From G963665495 sp963677785 (lineage in GTDB: Bacteria > Desulfobacterota > Desulfovibrionia > Desulfovibrionales > Desulfovibrionaceae), in NCBI GenBank assembly GCA_963677785.2, contig CAXXDH010000002.1:496001-560000 (forward strand): a DNA stretch of 64,000 nucleotides. The letters run 5' to 3'. The position numbers and the translations under genes are program-made. The notes beneath the pieces are model-generated. The model was not told the origin of the DNA, did no database searches, and saw only the letters and a program-made list of their open reading frames with translations. Shown here in pieces: positions 41,683 through 49,915 of this stretch (the first letter of the stretch is position 1; every line of letters begins with the position of its first letter).

Positions 41683-43473
41683 ATGTTGACTGACGCCGAA
41701 AGCACGAAACGCATTTTTGATTTTCTGGGATCGAGTCTCAGCAAATTCCCCAAATTGCGTAAAGGGTTGTCGCAGTCCATCACGCAACGCGAGCCGGAAT
41801 TTTTACAGATGGGTGAACAGCTTCTGGATATCGCTTCTCGAGCCGGCGATATTTCTGAAGATGCGAATGCTTTTACACAGCTGACACAGGATACGGCTGT
41901 GGAGGGGTTTGCCAGGAAACTGAACGAAAAGCTTGGCGAGATGACGGAGTTTTGCTCGCAGACTTCCAGCAGCAACAATATCGATGAACTCTCGAGTATT
42001 TTGGAAACAATCGAGATGCTGGAGACGCATCTGCAGGAATTCAAACGCATAGTGCGGAGCTTGCAGATGCTGGGAATTTCCACGCGAATCGAAAGTGCGC
42101 GTCTCGGAGCAGATGGCCGCGGATTCAATACCCTGGCCGATGACGTGGAAAGCCTGGGGCATACTATCGTCAGCTATTCCGGCCAGATTTTGGACAAGTC
42201 CAAAGAGCTGTATGATCTGTCTTTGTCTGCTCGAAACAAAACCGAAGAATTGCAAACGGTTCAAGCGCAGTGTTCTTCTGATGTGCTGGGAAAACTTTCC
42301 AGTAATATGGACCAGTTGCGAGCATTGTCCGACATGGCGCGGACCATTTCTGCCGATATTGTTGTTCAAGCTGAGCAAACAACTTCAAATATCAGTGATA
42401 TTGTTTCTTCCATGCAGTTTCATGATATCATCAGGCAACAAGTGGAGCATGTGGAAGAAGCCATTGACGACATGATTGAGCTGATAACGGAACACCAGAA
42501 TAAAGAAACAGCGGCAGAAGAGAGTGCTGATCTGGTGGGGTGGATAGCGGATGTATGTGATTTGCAGGTATCACAGTTGGACAATGCGAGCGAACGATTC
42601 CTCTCCGCTGTGGAAAATCTGAAAACCAATCTTGTTTCCATTGGCGAGAACGTCAACCAGATGGTTGGCAGCCTGGAACAGATTTCCGGCAATGGACGCG
42701 AACAGCGGGCTTTGCAGCATATTGAAAATAATATCACTCTTGCTGTTGACAACATGCGTCATTTTACCAAGCAAGGCGAACAGATCGGTCTGGTCATGAG
42801 TTCCGTCGCCGATACGGTCTCCGAGATCGGGAGCTTTCTTGCCGACATTGAAGAAGTGGGCGCGGAAATCGAATTGATTGCTTTGAATGCCAGCATCAAG
42901 GCGGCGCATACGGGCGAAAAGGGAAAAGCACTGGGGGTGCTTGCCCAGGCGGTGCAGAAATTGTCTGTGGATGCCAGGACAGTTACAGATGCAATCTCGT
43001 CCGTGTTGCAGTCAATTGCGCAGGCAGCTGATACGCTGAAGACCAATGCCGACTCGTTTATGGACACGACCCAACTGGACGGTATGGTTTCCGAGTTGGT
43101 GGGAACCATAAACGAAGTTAAGCAACTGGATGAACAGGTTTTGTCCAATTCGGAAGATCTTGCGCAGCGTTCGGAACGATTGGAAAAAGAAATTATTGCG
43201 TTGAATGAACAAATAGTTTTTCATCATCAGGTGGAAAAAGAACTACATGTGCCGCAAGAGGGACTTGCTGTATTGAATACGGATGCTCGGGAGATTATTC
43301 CTACCGAGTTGGATACCAACAGACCGGATCGGTTGAAAAAGCTTCTCGAGCGTTACACCATGGAAGAAGAGCGTATTATCCATGAGTCCGCTCTGGATGG
43401 CCAAAACGTGGGGCCGCAGAGTCAACAGGCTGGGGATGAAGTTGAAGTTTGGGACAATGTTGATCTCTTTTAG
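41683..43473 (+). CDS. Soluble MCP-like coiled-coil protein with CheZ-like DxxxQ motif
   Basis: A 596-residue cytoplasmic protein, helical throughout. Two segments resemble degenerate halves of the MCP signalling hairpin: MLGISTRIESARLGADGRGF (about 130) and IELIALNASIKAAHTGEKGK (about 398-417). Between them SSMQFHDIIRQQVEHV puts Asp248 and Gln252 in the D-x-x-x-Q spacing of the CheY-P phosphatase CheZ (QDLTGQ type). There are no membrane helices and no sensor domain. It lies between the H-NOX receptor and cheY. It could be a receptor-like adaptor or a CheZ-type phosphatase; the second is my inference. The start is uncertain: the ATG at 41683 has a weak ribosome site, and TTG at 41644 is possible. 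Confidence 0.75.
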   Translation: MLTDAESTKRIFDFLGSSLSKFPKLRKGLSQSITQREPEFLQMGEQLLDIASRAGDISEDANAFTQLTQDTAVEGFARKLNEKLGEMTEFCSQTSSSNNIDELSSILETIEMLETHLQEFKRIVRSLQMLGISTRIESARLGADGRGFNTLADDVESLGHTIVSYSGQILDKSKELYDLSLSARNKTEELQTVQAQCSSDVLGKLSSNMDQLRALSDMARTISADIVVQAEQTTSNISDIVSSMQFHDIIRQQVEHVEEAIDDMIELITEHQNKETAAEESADLVGWIADVCDLQVSQLDNASERFLSAVENLKTNLVSIGENVNQMVGSLEQISGNGREQRALQHIENNITLAVDNMRHFTKQGEQIGLVMSSVADTVSEIGSFLADIEEVGAEIELIALNASIKAAHTGEKGKALGVLAQAVQKLSVDARTVTDAISSVLQSIAQAADTLKTNADSFMDTTQLDGMVSELVGTINEVKQLDEQVLSNSEDLAQRSERLEKEIIALNEQIVFHHQVEKELHVPQEGLAVLNTDAREIIPTELDTNRPDRLKKLLERYTMEEERIIHESALDGQNVGPQSQQAGDEVEVWDNVDLF

Positions 43474-43613
43474 AGAAACCTTGCAAACAACGTTTGTATT
43501 GTTTTGTTTTTCATGTATTCTCTTATGAATTGAACTGGATATTATTAGGCTGAGATAGTTGTAAGCCTTGGTGATATTTTGTTTGTCGATAAAACCTTGC
43601 TCCGGAGGTTGGA

Positions 43614-43976
43614 ATGGGCAAAACGATTATGACTGTTGATGACTCCGCCAGTGTGCGTCAAATGGTGGGTTTTACCCTCAAAAAGGCAGGTTTTTCCGTC
43701 ATTGAGGCGTCTGATGGCAAAGATGCTTTGGGCAAATTGCAGGGGGAGGTGAACCTAATTGTGACGGATTTGAATATGCCGAATATGGATGGGATCGAAC
43801 TGATTAAAAACGTACGCAAAAATCCGGCATACAAATTTGTCCCGATTGTCATGCTCACTACGGAATCGCAGGCCTCCAAAAAACAGGAGGGCAAGCAGGC
43901 GGGTGCCACCGGATGGATTGTAAAACCTTTCAAACCTGATCAACTTCTTGCTGTCGTCAATAAATTGCTTAGATAA
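43614..43976 (+). CDS. cheY: Chemotaxis response regulator CheY
   Basis: A 120-residue single receiver domain. It has the acidic pair Asp9-Asp10 (TVDDSASVRQ), the phosphorylation site Asp52 in VTDLNMPNMDG, the switch threonine in VMLTTES and the lysine in WIVKPFKPDQ. No output domain is present, so it acts by binding the flagellar switch. CGGAGG precedes the ATG at 43614. It lies between the MCP-like protein and cheA in the same direction, with gaps of 140 and 86 bases. Confidence 0.95.
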   Translation: MGKTIMTVDDSASVRQMVGFTLKKAGFSVIEASDGKDALGKLQGEVNLIVTDLNMPNMDGIELIKNVRKNPAYKFVPIVMLTTESQASKKQEGKQAGATGWIVKPFKPDQLLAVVNKLLR

Positions 43977-44062
43977 TATCCTTTTTGCCAGGTAGTGGAA
44001 GAGGTGCAACGAGGTATGGCTGTCACCATAGCGCATCCTAATACTTAGAAATGGAGAGAGGA

Positions 44063-46171
44063 GTGTCACAGGAGCTTCCCCATCAGAATGCTTTTATTGA
44101 TGAAGCACAGGACCTGCTATCCGAGTTGGAAGTCGCGCTCCTGGAACTCGAAGAGCATCCGGAAGATTCCGACCTTGTTGATAGGGTTTTTCGGGCAATG
44201 CACACCATCAAGGGTTCAGGAGCCATGTACGGCTTTGACGATATCTCGAACTTTACCCATCATGTTGAAACCGTATTCGATGAGGTTCGAGGGGGAAAAT
44301 TACAGCTCGGCAAATCTTTGCTCAATCTCATTTTTGCATCGCGCGATCACATTGCTTCCCTCTTGGAAAGCGCTGTACGCGGCGAGGCCAGCAACCTGGA
44401 ACGCTCACGCGAGCTTGCGGACGGCCTGAACAGCTTTTTGCCGCAAGGCATTTCCACTCCCGAAGCAACGAAAGCACCGGAAAAGCAACAGCCTGAAGCC
44501 AAAGATGAATATGCGATTTACCGCATTCGTTTCAAGCCGGATCGGGAATTTTTTCTGACCGGGGCCAATCCGCTCGCATTGCTTGAAGAGTTGTGCGATT
44601 TGGGCAATGCGTATGTTTTTCCCCACAGCAGCGAATTACCCGGTCTTGAGAATCTGATGACTGATATGTGTTTCTTTTGGTGGGATGTCGTACTCAATAC
44701 GTGTGAAACGGTTGATGAAATAAAAAATGTTTTCATTTTTGCGGAGGATGACTGCGAATTAAGCGTGACATTCATCGCCAATGAAGAAGATGTTGAAGAA
44801 GAGGAGTTTTACAAGAAACTCGGAGAGATACTTGTTGAGCGCGGTGACGTGGACAGGGCAGAGTTACAACGTGTGCTTGAGCAGCGTAAATTATTGGGCA
44901 ATCTCCTGACCGAGGCCGGAATTGTTTCTGACGAGCAGGTGGAGTCCGCGCTTGCGGAACAGAAGGCTGTCAAGGAGATTAAAGAAAAACACGTTCGACA
45001 AAAAGCTCCGGAAGTTGTTTCCAGCATCAGAGTTGCTGCTGACAAGCTGGACTATCTGGTGGATCTGGTTGGCGAATTGGTTATTGTGCAGGCGCAGATC
45101 AGCCAGGTTGTCGGGCAGGTCAGAGACCCGGTGCTGACGTCGCTTTCGGAGGAACTCGAACGCTTGAGCGATGAACTCAGAGACTCGACATTGGGCATCC
45201 GGATGCTTCCCATCGGCACTACTTTCAGCAAATTTAGAAGATTGGTGCGGGATTTGTCCGCGGAACTGGGCAAAGAAATTGAACTCACCACTGCGGGAGC
45301 GGAAACAGAGTTGGACAAAACCGTTATCGAGCGGTTGAACGATCCGTTGGTGCATCTGCTGCGCAATAGCATAGACCACGGAATTGAAGGGCCTGATGTC
45401 CGGCGAGATTCAGGAAAAAATTCCAAAGGGACCATTCATCTGGCAGCCGAACACTCGGGGGGAGATGTATTGATTCGGGTCATTGATGATGGAAAGGGGA
45501 TCAATCCGGAAGTCATTTTTGACAAGGCGGTTGAGCGCGGGCTTATTTCCAGAGACGTATCGTTGTCTGACAAGGAGATTTTTTCTTACATTTTTCATCC
45601 CGGTTTTTCCACAGCCAAGCAGGTGACCAACGTGTCCGGCCGCGGCGTAGGCATGGACGTAGTCAAACGGGCCATTGACGAACTGCGCGGCAGTATAGAT
45701 GTGGAAAGTGAGAACGGAAAAGGTACGACCATTACGGTCAAACTTCCTTTGACTCTGGCGATTATAGACGGTCTGCAGATAGTTGTAGGCAATGAATACT
45801 ATGTCATACCGCTTTCCACTGTTGAAGAATGTGTGGAACTCATACGTGAAAACGAAAACGATAAGCGTGAGCGCATATTGAATCTGCGCGGAGAGATCGT
45901 TCCGTATATTTCCTTGCGAAGCTGGTTTGAAGTACCTGGGGAGCGGCCTGAAATAGAGCAGGTGGTAGTTGTCCGCATACAGGATAGTCGTGTCGGACTT
46001 GTTGTAGACAACGTTATAGGCGAACATCAAACCGTGATCAAAAGTTTGGGCAAGGTATACAAAGATGTTGAAGGTATTTCAGGAGCCACAATAAAAGGAG
46101 ATGGTACCATGGCCTTGATCCTGGATATTCAAAATCTCGTACGCCACGCCGGACAGCAGAACTTCATGTGA
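44063..46171 (+). CDS. cheA: Chemotaxis histidine kinase CheA with inserted tandem motif
   Basis: A 702-residue kinase. P1 (about 1-110) has AMHTIKGSGAMYGF with phospho-His47. P2-like residues about 150-245 follow (RIRFKPDREFFLTGANPLAL). Residues about 250-303 hold two copies of an L-G-x-x-L-x-x-x-G-x-(V/I) motif ending in Q, like an MshEN domain. Dimerisation, catalytic (HLLRNSIDHGIE, DDGKGIN, GRGVGMDVV) and CheW-like domains complete it. It phosphorylates CheY and CheB. I start at GTG 44063, since GGAG lies six bases upstream and the ATG at 44051 has none. cheR follows after ten bases. Confidence 0.94.
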   Translation: MSQELPHQNAFIDEAQDLLSELEVALLELEEHPEDSDLVDRVFRAMHTIKGSGAMYGFDDISNFTHHVETVFDEVRGGKLQLGKSLLNLIFASRDHIASLLESAVRGEASNLERSRELADGLNSFLPQGISTPEATKAPEKQQPEAKDEYAIYRIRFKPDREFFLTGANPLALLEELCDLGNAYVFPHSSELPGLENLMTDMCFFWWDVVLNTCETVDEIKNVFIFAEDDCELSVTFIANEEDVEEEEFYKKLGEILVERGDVDRAELQRVLEQRKLLGNLLTEAGIVSDEQVESALAEQKAVKEIKEKHVRQKAPEVVSSIRVAADKLDYLVDLVGELVIVQAQISQVVGQVRDPVLTSLSEELERLSDELRDSTLGIRMLPIGTTFSKFRRLVRDLSAELGKEIELTTAGAETELDKTVIERLNDPLVHLLRNSIDHGIEGPDVRRDSGKNSKGTIHLAAEHSGGDVLIRVIDDGKGINPEVIFDKAVERGLISRDVSLSDKEIFSYIFHPGFSTAKQVTNVSGRGVGMDVVKRAIDELRGSIDVESENGKGTTITVKLPLTLAIIDGLQIVVGNEYYVIPLSTVEECVELIRENENDKRERILNLRGEIVPYISLRSWFEVPGERPEIEQVVVVRIQDSRVGLVVDNVIGEHQTVIKSLGKVYKDVEGISGATIKGDGTMALILDIQNLVRHAGQQNFM

Positions 46172-46181
46172 TTGTAGGCTG

Positions 46182-47042
46182 ATGGACAAGAAAAATGCAG
46201 GAGTGCAGCGCTCTCTCTATCATGAAAAAATGAGCGAGAGTATTTTCAAGCGTGTAAGCAGCTTGATTTACGATGAGGTGGGCATAAAGATGCCCCCTGC
46301 CAAAAAATTGCTGCTTGAGGGCCGCTTGCGGCGGCGTTTGAAAGCTTTGGGAATGGCGGATTATGAAGAGTACGCCAAGTATATTTTCAGCCCTCACGGC
46401 CGGGATTCCGAAATCTCTGAGCTTATTGACGTGGTCACGACCAATACCACTGAATTTTTTAGAGAACCCAACCATTTTGAATTTTTAACAAAATCCCTGC
46501 TTCCCAGTTGGCTGCAACAATCCGGGACAGGGCAGGTGCTCAGGTTGTGGAGCGCGGGCTGTTCTCTGGGGATGGAACCGTATTCACTGGCTATTAACTT
46601 TGCCGAATTTCAAGCACGTCATAGTGCATTTGACTATTCCATCCTGGCCACGGATATTTCGAATTCAGTATTGGCCTTAGCCAGGCGCGGAATTTATTCA
46701 AAAAAAGTGGTTGAAAACGTGCCGCAATATATTTTGCATAAATATTTTTTGCGCGGCATTAAAGATCCTGAACTGGTGCGGGTCGCGGTCGAGATACGCA
46801 GGCGCGTATTGTTCAATCGGCTCAACCTGATGGGGGAGTTGGGCTTTACTAATGAACTGGATATTATTTTTTGCCGCAATGTGATTATCTATTTTGATCG
46901 CATCACACAGGAAACGTTACTCAAAAAGTTTTGTAAAGCCTTGCAGCCCGGAGGGCACCTGTTCATTGGCCATTCCGAAAGCCTGGCTGGAATGGATCTG
47001 CCGCTACGGCCGGTTGCCCCCACGGTGTACACTTTGCATTGA
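46182..47042 (+). CDS. cheR: Chemotaxis receptor methyltransferase CheR
   Basis: A 286-residue enzyme that methylates glutamates of MCPs with SAM. The N-terminal helical domain contains LLEGRLRRRLKALGM and TTNTTEFFREPNHFEFL. The SAM-binding motif is LRLWSAGCSLGMEPYSLAI, where the more common STGEEP is SLGMEP. DIIFCRNVIIYFD and GGHLFIGHSESL are characteristic of CheR. It starts ten bases after cheA with only a weak AGG ahead, so coupled translation is likely. There is no C-terminal TPR or pentapeptide-binding extension. Confidence 0.95.
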   Translation: MDKKNAGVQRSLYHEKMSESIFKRVSSLIYDEVGIKMPPAKKLLLEGRLRRRLKALGMADYEEYAKYIFSPHGRDSEISELIDVVTTNTTEFFREPNHFEFLTKSLLPSWLQQSGTGQVLRLWSAGCSLGMEPYSLAINFAEFQARHSAFDYSILATDISNSVLALARRGIYSKKVVENVPQYILHKYFLRGIKDPELVRVAVEIRRRVLFNRLNLMGELGFTNELDIIFCRNVIIYFDRITQETLLKKFCKALQPGGHLFIGHSESLAGMDLPLRPVAPTVYTLH

Positions 47043-47116
47043 TTTTTCTTGATCTAAATGCAATAATTAATAAAATACAACAAGTTCGTCCTGTAATTTG
47101 GGAGAAAAGAACAGTT

Positions 47117-48193
47117 ATGGCCGGAAAAATCAAAGTACTTGTCGTCGATGATTCCGCTATGGTCAGGCAGACGTTGTCTGATATATTATCTTCGGATCCT
47201 GGCATAGAAGTCATTGGGACGGCATCAGATCCCTTTGTGGCAGCAAAACGTTTGGAAACTGTTGTTCCTGATGTCATTACGCTTGATGTTGAAATGCCGC
47301 GTATGGATGGAATAACCTTTCTGCGGAAATTGATGACGCAGCACCCCATACCGGTGGTCATTTGCTCCACATTGACGGAAAGCGGTGCGGAAACAACCCT
47401 CAAGGCTTTGGAATATGGCGCGATTGATATTATACTTAAACCTAAAATCGGTACGAAACAGTTTTTGGAAGAATCGAAAATCAAGATTTGCGATTCGGTA
47501 AAGGCAGCTGCCAGGGCGCAGTTGCGTCAGATCAAGCCGGCGGCAAAAGCGATCAAGGTCGCTCCGAAACTTTCTGCAGACGCCGTGATTCCCAAAAGCG
47601 CTCCATCCATGGCCATGGCTGAGACGACCGACAAAGTTATTGCCGTGGGCGCATCCACCGGCGGCACTGAGGCCTTGCGCGTCTTTCTTGAGGCCTTGCC
47701 CCAGGATTGCCCGGCAATCGCCATAGTGCAGCACATGCCCGAGCGGTTTACCGCGGCGTTTTCTCAACGGCTCAACGGGATTTGCCGTATCACGGTTAAG
47801 GAAGCCAAAGACAATGATACGTTGATCCGCGGCCAGGCACTTATCGCCCCCGGCAACAAACATATGCTGCTCAAGCGCAGCGGCGCGCGGTATTTTGTGG
47901 AAGTCAAAGACGGTCCGCTGGTCAGGCGGCATCGCCCGTCAGTAGACGTTCTGTTTCGTTCGGCAGCCCGCTACGCAGGTAAAAATGCCCTTGGGGTCAT
48001 CATGACCGGTATGGGAGATGACGGCGCCAAAGGCATGCAGGAGATGCACGAAGCCGGGTCGTATACCATCGCGCAGGATGAAGCGACTTCCGTGGTGTTC
48101 GGTATGCCCCAGGAAGCGATTAAGCTGGGAGGGGTGGATAAAGTCATGCCCCTCGAAGCTATTGCAGGGGCTGTGGTACGCCTTGGAGGTTAG
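47117..48193 (+). CDS. cheB: Chemotaxis protein-glutamate methylesterase CheB
   Basis: A 358-residue enzyme. The receiver domain has VVDDSAMVRQTL and the phospho-site VITLDVEMPRMDG. A linker rich in Ala/Lys leads to the methylesterase domain with the catalytic triad in VGASTGGTEAL (Ser), IVQHMPERFTAAF (His) and GMGDDGAKGM (Asp). It removes receptor methyl groups and so resets adaptation, and also deamidates glutamines. The start is the ATG at 47117, with GGAG 13 bases upstream; the frame is open further upstream. Its stop codon TAG is formed by the TA duplication and first G of a MITE-like element, so its C-terminus may have been altered. Confidence 0.95.
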   Translation: MAGKIKVLVVDDSAMVRQTLSDILSSDPGIEVIGTASDPFVAAKRLETVVPDVITLDVEMPRMDGITFLRKLMTQHPIPVVICSTLTESGAETTLKALEYGAIDIILKPKIGTKQFLEESKIKICDSVKAAARAQLRQIKPAAKAIKVAPKLSADAVIPKSAPSMAMAETTDKVIAVGASTGGTEALRVFLEALPQDCPAIAIVQHMPERFTAAFSQRLNGICRITVKEAKDNDTLIRGQALIAPGNKHMLLKRSGARYFVEVKDGPLVRRHRPSVDVLFRSAARYAGKNALGVIMTGMGDDGAKGMQEMHEAGSYTIAQDEATSVVFGMPQEAIKLGGVDKVMPLEAIAGAVVRLGG

Positions 48194-48371
48194 GGCGTGT
48201 TTCTAAATTAATTTCATCGCGAGCTTGAGCAAAAATTTCAACAGGAAAGACTGAAGGGAAAAATGGAGTGCAGGCGTAGTTTCGCTACGTCAAGGGGCAT
48301 TTTTTCCTGAAAACGCAGCATGGTGGAATTCCGGCCAAGCGTAGCGGAAAGGAATTTAGAAACACGCCCTA
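48191..48371. mobile_element. MITE-like element, 177 bp, with TA target duplication
   Basis: Perfect 17-base terminal inverted repeats, GGGCGTGTTTCTAAATT at 48193 and its complement ending at 48369, are flanked on both sides by TA (48191-48192 and 48370-48371). Inside are further inverted segments around 48250-48310, including CGTAG/CTACG, and GGAAAAA on the left matching TTTTTCC on the right. The whole unit could fold into one long hairpin. It has no reading frame for a transposase, so it would move only in trans. TA duplication and repeats of this length fit elements mobilised by IS5/IS630-type transposases, which I infer. It is the only copy that I found in the window. Confidence 0.75.
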
Positions 48372-48384
48372 ATAGCCGCCAGCG

Positions 48385-48726
48385 TTATTTTTTTCCCTTG
48401 CCTTTGTAATACAATACGGTGACCGGTTCGACGGTTACCATGCCGCCGTTGAGGGTATTTTCGAGGAAAACACAGAAGCTTTCAATGTTGTCGGCCGAGT
48501 CTACCAGTTCCACCAGGAGGGGCAAATCTTCGGAAAGTCGTAGTATTTTGCTCGTATGCACCAGGCTGTGGGCGCCAAAACCGCAAATGCCACGTGTGAC
48601 GGTGGCCCCGGCCATGCCCCGTTTTCTGGCTTCTTCCACGATAACCTCGTACGTGGGTTTTCCGTTGGTATGGTCTGCGGTGCCGGTATAGATGCGTAAA
48701 CGTTGCGCTTCATCCGGAAGAGTCAT
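48385..48726 (-). CDS. DUF190 (PII-like) protein paired with CrcB
   Basis: A 113-residue protein of the DUF190 family. The family sequence is plain: LRIYTGTADHTNGKPTYEVI, ARKRGMAGATVTRGICGFGA, and KILRLSEDLPLLVELVDS. The fold resembles PII signal proteins, and the gene very often neighbours the fluoride exporter crcB, as here. It may regulate the exporter, but its function is not established. AAGGAG precedes the ATG at 48726. It is 123 bases downstream of crcB in the same direction. The MITE-like element ends 13 bases past its stop. Confidence 0.88.
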   Translation of the reverse strand: MTLPDEAQRLRIYTGTADHTNGKPTYEVIVEEARKRGMAGATVTRGICGFGAHSLVHTSKILRLSEDLPLLVELVDSADNIESFCVFLENTLNGGMVTVEPVTVLYYKGKGKK

Positions 48727-48823
48727 TTCTATACTCCTTCTCTCATGCGATAGTGCTCAGTGATGAAATTTTGTAGCTTTCTTGCATTGAGTTGTAGAGA
48801 AAGCCACGCTATTGGCGGAGCCG

Positions 48824-48837
48824 GCGGCGTACGCCGC
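48824..48837. repeat. 14-bp perfect palindrome between crcB and DUF190 gene
   Basis: GCGGCGTACGCCGC reads the same on both strands. It lies directly after the crcB stop, and could be part of an operator, a hairpin stabilising the 3' end of crcB, or chance. Confidence 0.4.
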
Positions 48838-48849
48838 TATTCATAATCG

Positions 48850-49218
48850 TCAGATAAGTCTGCCTAAAAACAAACCGCCGATTACCAGAATCATGCCGAC
48901 GACATTTTGTCCGAGCATGTTCAGCAACGCCGCCACCCACTGGGAATCCTGAAGCAGCGAGGCGCTTTCAAACATGTAGGTGGAAAAGGTCGTAAACGCT
49001 CCCATGAAACCGGTGAGTACGACTGTTCGGTATTGAGGCCCGAATCTGTCTTCCAGAATACCCCAGATAAGCCCGAAACAAAAGCAGCCGACGCAATTAA
49101 CTATAAAAGTGCCCAAAGGAAATGACGTATTGACGAGCCGATGCACCAAGCCGGACGCACTGTATCTGCAGAGACTGCCGAGTCCGCCCGCGAGACATAG
49201 GAAAAAGATTTTATACAA
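48850..49218 (-). CDS. crcB: Fluoride ion channel/exporter CrcB (Fluc)
   Basis: A 122-residue membrane protein with four helices. Family hallmarks are GGLGSLCRYSASGLV at the N-terminus, FIVNCVGCFCFGLIWG in helix two, and TGFMGAFTTFSTYMFE in helix three, with the phenylalanine box. It works as a dual-topology dimer that lets fluoride leave the cell. The start appears to be TTG at 49218, with AGAAG upstream; I see no ATG in the right place. I looked for a fluoride riboswitch in the 130 bases upstream and did not find its conserved segments. The DUF190 gene follows. Confidence 0.92.
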   Translation of the reverse strand: MYKIFFLCLAGGLGSLCRYSASGLVHRLVNTSFPLGTFIVNCVGCFCFGLIWGILEDRFGPQYRTVVLTGFMGAFTTFSTYMFESASLLQDSQWVAALLNMLGQNVVGMILVIGGLFLGRLI

Positions 49219-49600
49219 CGCACTTCTCGCTGGTTGAAGGTCATAAATAGTGCTGGTATCTATCGCTTTGCGTCAAATTCATAGCGCCTCTTTGAAAGTG
49301 ATGCAACCAACCCCTGTAGCCGACAGCAGTGCTTACAGGATATCTTCAGATATGTTATTTTCGTACGGAGATGATTTTGAAATGCAGGGAGAAAAGAACG
49401 AAATTTAAGAAAATGATAAGCTCAAAAAAATATGATGAGATGCTGAGGGGTTGTTATGTTGAGAAATAATTTTGTTCTTCAGATTTTCTGCCCGAAATTG
49501 TCCGTATTTACGAGCAATCCCTGTTGCCCTCTCGACAAATCAGGTTATTAAACTTATTATCAAAACGTAATCCAGGAAGATGCTTTTAATGTGAGGTGCT
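49219..49600. other. AT-rich non-coding region between crcB and clpS
   Basis: About 380 bases, divergent, holding the promoters of crcB and clpS. Neither promoter is clear by eye. No gene-like frame or RNA gene was found. Confidence 0.5.
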
Positions 49601-49915
49601 ATGAGCAGTTCCGAAAACAGGCCGGGGCTGGAGTGGGACACCGGTCTTGAAGATGAACTAACGGAACCCCCGTTGTTTAAAGTGCTGTTGCACAATGATG
49701 ATTATACGACCATGGAATTCGTGGTGCGTATTTTGAAAATAGTTTTCAATAAAGACGAGTCGGAGGCTATGACCATTATGCTCTCGGTCCATGAAAAGGG
49801 CTCCGGGGTTTGTGGAATTTATCCCGGAGAAATTGCGGAGACCAAGGTGAATCTTGTGCATACGCTGGCTCGTCGAGAGGGCTATCCCTTGAAAAGCAGC
49901 ATGGAAGAGGTTTAA
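49601..49915 (+). CDS. clpS: ClpA adaptor protein ClpS
   Basis: A 104-residue adaptor. After a short acidic N-terminus it shows PLFKVLLHNDDYTTMEFVV, whose Asn-Asp-Asp grips N-terminal destabilising residues, and VHEKGSGVCGIYPGEIAETK. It delivers N-degron substrates to ClpAP. GAGGTG lies upstream of the ATG. The TAA stop is directly followed by the ATG of clpA with no base between, so the two are coupled. Confidence 0.97.
   Translation: MSSSENRPGLEWDTGLEDELTEPPLFKVLLHNDDYTTMEFVVRILKIVFNKDESEAMTIMLSVHEKGSGVCGIYPGEIAETKVNLVHTLARREGYPLKSSMEEV

Noticed and set aside
46182..47042. Inactive CheR because of SLGMEP in place of STGEEP
   Set aside because: Other SAM-binding and family residues are intact, and variants with GMEP occur in CheR proteins to my knowledge.
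49219..49350. Fluoride riboswitch upstream of crcB
   Set aside because: The conserved segments expected of the crcB motif could not be found on the minus strand in this interval.
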